Of a stretch of DNA of 5,663 nucleotides, positions 1-3,665 are shown in pieces. The notes beneath the pieces were generated by a model. That model had not been told where the DNA came from and did no database searches. It saw nothing but the letters and a program-made list of their open reading frames with translations. The stretch covers positions 1 to 5,663 of the forward strand of contig CAIYCP010000424.1 in assembly GCA_903924715.1 (NCBI GenBank), read 5' to 3'. The DNA comes from an uncultured beta proteobacterium. GTDB lineage: Bacteria > Pseudomonadota > Gammaproteobacteria > Burkholderiales > Burkholderiaceae_B. The stretch's first letter is position 1, and each line of letters opens with the position of its first letter. The position numbers were made by a program, and so were the translations under genes.

Positions 1-301
1 CGACGATCTGCGTCATCATTGTGACGCCTTCTTCTAGTGTGACGTAGGCGATGCAATAGGGATTTGGATTGCCCCGTTGCATGACGCTTAACGAGTAAAT
101 CACGCCCTTGCCTGAGCCTTCTTTCCACTCGGTTTCACCGAAACAGAAGGGGCACAGTGTGCGTGGATACCAGTGAGGTTTTTTGCACGAAGTGCAGTGT
201 TTAACCAGAAACTTGCCGGTACGTGCCGCATCCCAAAAGGGTTCGTTGCCGGGTTCTTTGGCGGGTGCGGGAATTGGGTTGGGTTGATACATCATAGTCA
301 T
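1..301 (-). CDS. DUF35 zinc-ribbon/OB-fold protein, acyl-CoA enzyme partner (partial, C-terminus off window)
   Basis: I translated the reverse strand from the ATG at 301-299 and got 100 residues open to the window edge, so the C-terminus is missing. The N-terminus has the usual DUF35 layout: a proline-rich lead, then EPFWDAARTGKFLVKHC at about residues 20-36. A zinc-ribbon CTSC-x10-CPFC follows, with Cys36, Cys39, Cys50 and Cys53. The start of the OB-fold comes next (GKGVIYSLSVM, then a strand with YCIAYVTLEEG). Family knowledge: DUF35 proteins bind thiolase-superfamily enzymes and help position or channel the CoA ester; they are usually encoded next to them. Here the ATG lies 2 bases after the thiolase stop, so the two are almost certainly cotranscribed and translationally coupled. 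A GGAG lies 11 bases before this ATG; ATGs at 295 and 292 are alternatives but sit further from it. The family call is secure; the substrate is unknown. Confidence 0.9.
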   Translation of the reverse strand, partial: MTMMYQPNPIPAPAKEPGNEPFWDAARTGKFLVKHCTSCKKPHWYPRTLCPFCFGETEWKEGSGKGVIYSLSVMQRGNPNPYCIAYVTLEEGVTMMTQIV

Positions 302-303
302 GA

Positions 304-1473
304 TTATGCACGCTCCAGAATCAGGGTTGCGCTGCCGTGACGCGCGCCAAGCAGGCCGCCGGTGCCATGGGCTAAGGCGAGGTCGCAGTTTTTAACTTGC
401 ACGGCGGGGTGAGCTTCTCCGCGTAATTGGCGTACGGCCTCAATCACCTTGGTGATACCACCGCGATTTGCGGGGTGGTTGTTGCATAAACCACCGCCAT
501 CCGTATTGAAGGGTAATTTGCCAACGCCTGAAATCAGGTTGCCATCAGACACAAATTTTCCGCCTTCGCCTTTTTTGCAGAAGCCAAGGTCCTCAAGTTG
601 CATCAACACCGTAATGGTGAAGCTGTCATAGATTGACGCGTATTTGATATCTTTTGGGGTCAAGCCGGCTTCTGCGAAGGCGGCGGCACCCGAGGCGCGT
701 GCGCCCGAATAGGTCAGGTCAACATGTCCACCTAATTGACCCTTCAGCGCTTCACCAGCGCCACGCACTTTGACGAGCGGGCGTTTAAGTGATTTTGCAA
801 TGTCGGGATGTGCAACGATCAGTGCACCACCACCGTCACTGACCACACAGCAGTCCAACCGGTGAAGCGGAGTCGAAACGAGGGGTGAATTGACGACATC
901 TTCAACCGTGACGACATCGCGCAGCATGGCATGAGGATTGTGCTGTGCGTGATGCGAGGCAGCGACTTTAATCCAAGCGAGTTGCTCAGCCGTGGTGCCG
1001 TATTCGTACATGTGGCGAGCGGCAACCATCGCGTAGCTGTTGACTGTTACGGGGCCAAAGGGGCCTTCAAACGGCACGTCAGGGATATCGACGCCCCAAC
1101 TGCGGGGTTGCATACCTGACGAACCTGCCGAACGTGGGCGACCGGCCAGTGTGATGAGTGCAATCTTGCACTTGCCCGCAGCAATCGCTTGTGCAGCGTG
1201 TGATACGTGGATCAAATAAGAACAGCCACCCGTTTCGGTTGAGTCGACATGGCTCAAATTGGTGAGCCCCATGTAGTCAGCCATATTGAGCATGCCCAAA
1301 CCAGGTGCATCGCCTGCGCAGTAGTAACCGTCGATATCGCTGAGCGATAAACCGGCATCGGCGAGCGCGCCCTTGGCAGACTCGGCGTGGATTTGTGCCA
1401 CCGATTTATCAGGTGCTTTGCGGGTAGGGTGCTCGTAGGCACCGACGATATAAGCTTTGTCTCGTATTGTCAT
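304..1473 (-). CDS. Thiolase-superfamily protein, SCP-x/Ltp-like (acetyl-CoA acetyltransferase-like or aldolase-like)
   Basis: This is a complete gene of 389 residues, the usual length for the family. Thiolase-fold landmarks appear in order. An N-terminal YIVGAYEHPTRK strand is followed by ETGGCSYLIHVSHAAQAI at residues 80-97, the nucleophile region with Cys84. SDGGGALIV at 212-220 comes next, then the SCP-x/Ltp hallmark IYDSFTITVLMQLEDLGFC at 281-299. NTDGGGLCNNHPANRGG at 323-339 carries His333, and HGTGGLLGARHGSATLIL at 369-386 ends the protein. The C-terminal CxG motif of classical thiolases is replaced by GTGG, so the second catalytic cysteine is absent. By family knowledge, such proteins act on acyl-CoA thioesters as thiolases, or with a DUF35 partner as retro-aldolases (Ltp2 type), in lipid, steroid or branched-acid breakdown. 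The directly following DUF35 gene fits this. The start is the only ATG that keeps the full first strand; its Shine-Dalgarno sequence is weak. Biosynthetic versus degradative role cannot be told from here. Confidence 0.88.
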   Translation of the reverse strand: MTIRDKAYIVGAYEHPTRKAPDKSVAQIHAESAKGALADAGLSLSDIDGYYCAGDAPGLGMLNMADYMGLTNLSHVDSTETGGCSYLIHVSHAAQAIAAGKCKIALITLAGRPRSAGSSGMQPRSWGVDIPDVPFEGPFGPVTVNSYAMVAARHMYEYGTTAEQLAWIKVAASHHAQHNPHAMLRDVVTVEDVVNSPLVSTPLHRLDCCVVSDGGGALIVAHPDIAKSLKRPLVKVRGAGEALKGQLGGHVDLTYSGARASGAAAFAEAGLTPKDIKYASIYDSFTITVLMQLEDLGFCKKGEGGKFVSDGNLISGVGKLPFNTDGGGLCNNHPANRGGITKVIEAVRQLRGEAHPAVQVKNCDLALAHGTGGLLGARHGSATLILERA

Positions 1474-1500
1474 GGGTCGTTGTGTTTATCAAGAGTCAAT

Positions 1501-1529
1501 AAAATAGGGCTGAGTGAATCACTCACCAA
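1501..1529 (-). promoter_or_regulatory. Candidate sigma70-type promoter for the thiolase-DUF35 pair
   Basis: On the minus strand TTGGTG (1529-1524) and TATTTT (1506-1501) are separated by exactly 17 bases. The -35 matches the consensus at the first three positions and the -10 at four of six. Transcription would start near 1494, giving a leader of about 20 bases before the ATG at 1473. Hexamers of this quality occur by chance, so the main support is position and the palindrome filling the spacer. Confidence 0.35.
1511..1525. promoter_or_regulatory. Perfect 15-base palindrome, candidate repressor operator
   Basis: TGAGTGA-A-TCACTCA is a perfect inverted repeat with 7-base arms and one central base. 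It lies 38 bases upstream of the thiolase ATG, inside the 17-base spacer of the candidate promoter, where a dimeric repressor would block RNA polymerase. The size and symmetry suit TetR-, GntR- or MarR-type dimers. I cannot assign it to a known regulator, and no regulator gene is in the window. It is not a terminator: there is no T-run on either side. Confidence 0.45.
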
Positions 1530-1580
1530 GTAGCTTTTTACCATTGATGCGAGCTTGCGTGTGGCGAGGCGGGGGTTGGC

Positions 1581-1991
1581 CTAGGTTTTAGGGGTTGGGC
1601 GCCACAGCGCTGAAGCCGCTAGCATCAGCCAGCCGAGCATCAAGGTGATCCCGCCTGCTGGAGCCACTACGCCAAGCCTGGGGAGGGAAAACAAGTATTT
1701 GAGCTCTATTGCACCGCAAAACCCCAGAATGCCGATTAATAAGAGGATGCGCGCTGCAGCCGCAAACTTGCCTGGTAAGTTTGCGGCGTAAAGTAAAACG
1801 ACCGCGTGAATGAGCTGATAAAGTGAGGCGCGTTCGACTGCAAGTGCGGCGTGTGGATCGCTAAGCGCGTGTGCTGCGATGGCGCCCAAAGCCACTGCTG
1901 TCAGGCCCAACAAAGCCGCCAGCACAACCCAAAGCGAGGGAGTACCCTGTTGCGAACCGGGGTCGTGAGCATCAGAGCAAAGTCGTGACAT
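1581..1991 (-). CDS. DUF423 family small integral membrane protein
   Basis: This hydrophobic protein has the DUF423 (YgdD-like) signature in order. GAIAAHAL falls at about residues 36-43 and YQLIHAVVLL at 58-67. GILGFCGAIELKYLF lies at 87-101 and APAGGITLMLGWLML at 110-124. Four membrane helices are visible at about 20-43, 57-72, 80-101 and 107-130, so it should sit in the inner membrane. The biochemical function of the family is unknown. I chose the ATG at 1991-1989 (136 residues). The frame stays open to another ATG at 2039, which would give 152 residues, but the extra N-terminus is polar and unlike the family, and a possible -10 lies right in front of 2039. Even from 1991 the protein has an unusual polar lead of about 18 residues before the first helix. 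Neither start has a clear Shine-Dalgarno sequence. It lies 107 bases upstream of the thiolase on the same strand and is divergent from the lipoprotein gene. Confidence 0.85.
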   Translation of the reverse strand: MSRLCSDAHDPGSQQGTPSLWVVLAALLGLTAVALGAIAAHALSDPHAALAVERASLYQLIHAVVLLYAANLPGKFAAAARILLLIGILGFCGAIELKYLFSLPRLGVVAPAGGITLMLGWLMLAASALWRPTPKT

Positions 1992-1993
1992 GA

Positions 1994-2005
1994 TTTGTAT
2001 ACAAA
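1994..2005. promoter_or_regulatory. Perfect 12-base palindrome TTTGTATACAAA, candidate GntR-type operator
   Basis: The site is a perfect even inverted repeat beginning 3 bases upstream of the preferred DUF423 ATG (1991). Its TTGTATACAA core resembles operators of FCD-class GntR regulators (VanR-like ATTGTATACAAT, from memory). If bound, it would cover the ribosome-binding region or early leader of DUF423. If the longer DUF423 frame were used, the site would be inside coding sequence. AT-rich palindromes of this length do arise by chance, so this is a hypothesis. Confidence 0.35.
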
Positions 2006-2041
2006 AAAGAGAAGAAGGTCTGCGCGAGGCTGCGGTCATGC

Positions 2042-2047
2042 ATTATC
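2042..2047 (-). promoter_or_regulatory. Possible -10 element for the DUF423 gene
   Basis: On the minus strand GATAAT lies at 2047-2042, matching TATAAT at five of six positions. No good -35 is found 16-18 bases upstream. Transcription would begin near 2035, leaving a leader of roughly 43 bases that includes the TTTGTATACAAA palindrome. This would exclude the ATG at 2039 as a start. The evidence is one hexamer only. Confidence 0.2.
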
Positions 2048-2126
2048 GGTAAAATAACAGGCTTGCGGCTGGATTGTTGCCGAGTGGCGGCACGGGGTTG
2101 CGGCATTAATATTCAAATAATGGGTC

Positions 2127-2132
2127 AAAAGG
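2127..2132 (+). promoter_or_regulatory. Ribosome binding site deciding the lipoprotein start
   Basis: AAAAGG sits 5 bases before the ATG at 2138. The in-frame upstream candidates, ATG at 2120 and TTG at 2063, have no purine-rich sequence in front of them. This site therefore favours 2138, which also gives the most typical lipoprotein signal peptide. Confidence 0.5.
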
Positions 2133-2137
2133 TTCGT

Positions 2138-2566
2138 ATGGGGATCAAACTTAAGTGGGTTTCAGTCCTGGCAGCGTTTCTGGTCACGGGCTGTATCGGC
2201 ATTGATACTAAAACATCACCTAAAGAAACCTTTGTATTGCCGCGCGCATATCAAGAGTTGTATCAACTCGCGAAATTGCAGGTGCAGCAATGCTGGAGCG
2301 ATGGCGACACATTGCCCGTTAAGGGGCAGCTTGATATTGCCACGCGCACGGCACAAGTCTGGGTGGTCGGTGGCCTCGGAGGCGTTCGCTACGGACAGAT
2401 CGATATTCGTGCCTTAGACGATAAAAACTCTGAAATCACCACCTATGCGGTGGATGCGGATATTTGGAATCGTGCTTCGGTTGCAGCGGTACATGAAGCG
2501 CTGCAATTTGGTGTTCCGACGTGTTCGACTTACATGCCCGGCGTTCGCGCACCCAGTAAAAAGTAG
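2138..2566 (+). CDS. Small predicted lipoprotein of unknown function
   Basis: From the ATG at 2138 the gene encodes 142 residues. Residues 1-19 form a lipoprotein signal: a basic start (GIKLK), a hydrophobic stretch (VSVLAAFL) and the lipobox VTGC with Cys19 as the lipidated residue. The next residue is isoleucine, not aspartate, so sorting to the outer membrane is expected. The mature part has a helical segment (PRAYQELYQLAKLQVQQC, about 35-52), then an alternating strand-rich region (QLDIATRTAQVWVVGG, then GQIDIRALDD and SEITTYAVDADIW). A closing helix precedes Cys129. Cys52 and Cys129 could form a periplasmic disulfide. The frame is open back to a TTG at 2063, but that extension lacks a ribosome binding site and would bury the signal. 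I do not recognise a named family with certainty and assign no function. The gene is divergent from DUF423 and ends in its own terminator. Confidence 0.75.
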   Translation: MGIKLKWVSVLAAFLVTGCIGIDTKTSPKETFVLPRAYQELYQLAKLQVQQCWSDGDTLPVKGQLDIATRTAQVWVVGGLGGVRYGQIDIRALDDKNSEITTYAVDADIWNRASVAAVHEALQFGVPTCSTYMPGVRAPSKK

Positions 2567-2600
2567 TGAAGGTAATTGATCAACTAAGCCCTTTTGACAG

Positions 2601-2632
2601 AATCGGCGCGCATCCGAGCGCCTGATTTTTTT
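2601..2632 (+). terminator. Intrinsic terminator after the lipoprotein gene
   Basis: A stem AATCGGCGC (2601-2609) pairs with GCGCC-T-GATT (2618-2627), with one bulged T and an 8-base loop. The T-run at 2626-2632 follows on the plus strand. The GC-rich core of five pairs plus seven Ts is a standard Rho-independent signal. It begins 34 bases after the lipoprotein stop and ends only 25 bases before the thioesterase start. Confidence 0.75.
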
Positions 2633-2657
2633 CTCACCATTATTTAAAAAGCAGACT

Positions 2658-3068
2658 GTGTCAGAACTTTTCGAACCATCAACTTATTTCGGTTTAGAGA
2701 TTCCCTATCTAAAATTTCTGGGTGTGATCCCCGTGTTGTGCAAAGATGACCGCGCCGTGACGCAGTTAAAAATTCGCGAAGATCTACTCAATAGTCGCCG
2801 TCACATCCATGGCGGTGCGCTCATGAGCTTGCTCGACTTTACGCTCAGCGCAGCAGGCCGCTCGGTTGATCCCCTTGGAATGGGGATGGCAACGATCGAT
2901 ATCACGGTGAGCTGTATCGAGCCCGCAATCACTGATTTGACGATACAGGCACGTTGCCTGCGGCGAGGATCATCGATTGCGTTTTGTGAAGGCGAAGTGC
3001 TGGATACTGAAGGTAAGTTGATTGCCAAAGCATCGGCATCGTTTAAAGTGTTAAAAATTAAACGTTAG
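2658..3068 (+). CDS. PaaI-like hotdog-fold acyl-CoA thioesterase
   Basis: The 136-residue protein is a typical length for a single hotdog domain. It shows the PaaI-type active-site segment LLNSRRHIHGGALMSLLD at residues 43-60. Asn45, the His51-Gly52-Gly53 motif at the head of the long helix and Asp60, the expected catalytic acid, are all in place. Later strands (GMATIDITVSCIEPA, then LTIQARCLRRGSSIAFCEGEVLD and LIAKASASFKVL) complete the fold. The family hydrolyses acyl- or aryl-CoA thioesters in the cytoplasm to free acid and CoA; the preferred acyl group cannot be read from sequence. The start is GTG at 2658, the only start codon that keeps the full N-terminus, and it has no good Shine-Dalgarno sequence. 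The gene is read away from the terminator just upstream and converges on the YqeY gene. A link to the thiolase block is possible but not shown. Confidence 0.87.
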   Translation: MSELFEPSTYFGLEIPYLKFLGVIPVLCKDDRAVTQLKIREDLLNSRRHIHGGALMSLLDFTLSAAGRSVDPLGMGMATIDITVSCIEPAITDLTIQARCLRRGSSIAFCEGEVLDTEGKLIAKASASFKVLKIKR

Positions 3069-3077
3069 GTGAATCAA

Positions 3078-3092
3078 GCACGCTAAGCGTGC
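3078..3092. repeat. Hairpin between convergent genes
   Basis: GCACGC-TAA-GCGTGC is a perfect inverted repeat with a 6-base GC-rich stem and a 3-base loop. It lies in the 33-base gap between the thioesterase stop (3068) and the YqeY stop (3102). No T-run follows on either strand, so a classic intrinsic terminator is not supported. It could still act as an mRNA 3'-end stabiliser or a weak two-way pause site. Confidence 0.5.
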
Positions 3093-3101
3093 AGTGAAAC
3101 C

Positions 3102-3557
3102 TTAGCCGAGTTTCGCTTTCACCAGTGCTGATAGGGTTGACATTTCGGCACGACCGGCAAGGGCCGGCTTTAAAATTGCCATGACTTTTCCCATCGCAGG
3201 ATTGCCTGTAATCCCTTGCGCGAGTACCTGAGCCACGGCGGCCTCAATGGCTGCATTGACTTCAGCCTCTGTTGCTGCCTGTGGTAAAAATTCTTTCAGC
3301 ACGACCATCTCGGCGGTTTCTTGTGCGGCGGTTTCAGTGCGGCCCGCTTGTTCGTAGGCGGCGATTGATTCGCGGCGCTGTTTGATTTGTTTTTCAATGA
3401 TCGCAGTTACCTCAGCATCTGTGACGTCTTTGCGTTCATCGATTTCTTTTTGCTTGATGGCCGCTTGCAAAAAGCGCAGGGTACCTAAACGCTCGCTGGC
3501 CTTTGCCCGCATGGCGTCTTTGACGGATTCTGCAATACGAAGTTTAAGGTCTGACAT
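3102..3557 (-). CDS. yqeY: GatB/YqeY domain-containing protein
   Basis: The 151-residue protein matches the YqeY family along its whole length. The N-terminal helices carry ESVKDAMRAKASERLGTLRFLQAAIKQKEIDER (about 10-42) and then IIEKQIKQRRESIAAYEQAGR (53-73). The middle has VVLKEFLPQAATEAEV. The C-terminal subdomain, related to the tail of the amidotransferase subunit GatB, has NPAMGKVMAILKPALAGRAEMS (118-139) and ends in LVKAKL. The family is thought to contact tRNA by analogy with GatB, but its cellular role is not established; it lacks the GatB catalytic portion. The ATG at 3557 follows an AGG at 3568-3566 with an 8-base spacer. In many proteobacteria this gene lies between rpsU and dnaG; neither is adjacent here. 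It lies 108 bases downstream of dnaE2 on the same strand, with a possible promoter of its own in the gap. Confidence 0.92.
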   Translation of the reverse strand: MSDLKLRIAESVKDAMRAKASERLGTLRFLQAAIKQKEIDERKDVTDAEVTAIIEKQIKQRRESIAAYEQAGRTETAAQETAEMVVLKEFLPQAATEAEVNAAIEAAVAQVLAQGITGNPAMGKVMAILKPALAGRAEMSTLSALVKAKLG

Positions 3558-3591
3558 AAAAGTAGCCTGCTCATCAAAAAGAAGAGTAACT

Positions 3592-3620
3592 AGTATAAAG
3601 CCAAGGCACCGTGTATGAAA
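3592..3620 (-). promoter_or_regulatory. Candidate promoter for the YqeY gene
   Basis: In the gap after dnaE2 the minus strand has TATACT (3597-3592), a strong -10 match. Seventeen bases upstream is TTTCAT (3620-3615), a poor -35. Transcription would start near 3585, giving a leader of about 27 bases that keeps the AGG ribosome binding site. No terminator is seen between dnaE2 and this site, so read-through from the polymerase gene is also possible. Confidence 0.35.
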
Positions 3621-3665
3621 GGATGGCGTTTGTAGCGGTCGGTGGACGAACAGTGTACGAGGGGG

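Noticed and set aside
449..1119. Plus-strand open frames opposite the thiolase gene
   Set aside because: They are antisense to well-conserved thiolase motifs, with low-complexity or unrecognisable translations.
2063..2137. Upstream TTG/ATG starts for the lipoprotein
   Set aside because: They lack a ribosome binding site and add a cysteine-rich, non-family lead that would push the signal peptide away from the N-terminus.
2576..2583. TTGATCAA palindrome after the lipoprotein stop
   Set aside because: Only 8 bases, downstream of a gene and before its terminator; expected by chance and lacking the spacing of an FNR-type site.
2594..2599. Perfect TTGACA on the plus strand between the lipoprotein and thioesterase genes
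   Set aside because: No -10-like hexamer lies 15-19 bases downstream; that stretch is the GC-rich terminator stem, so it is not a credible promoter.
3558..3665. LexA box or intrinsic terminator in the gap after dnaE2
   Set aside because: I searched for CTGT-N8-ACAG and for a GC stem followed by T's and found neither; the SOS site would be expected upstream of the imu genes, outside the window.
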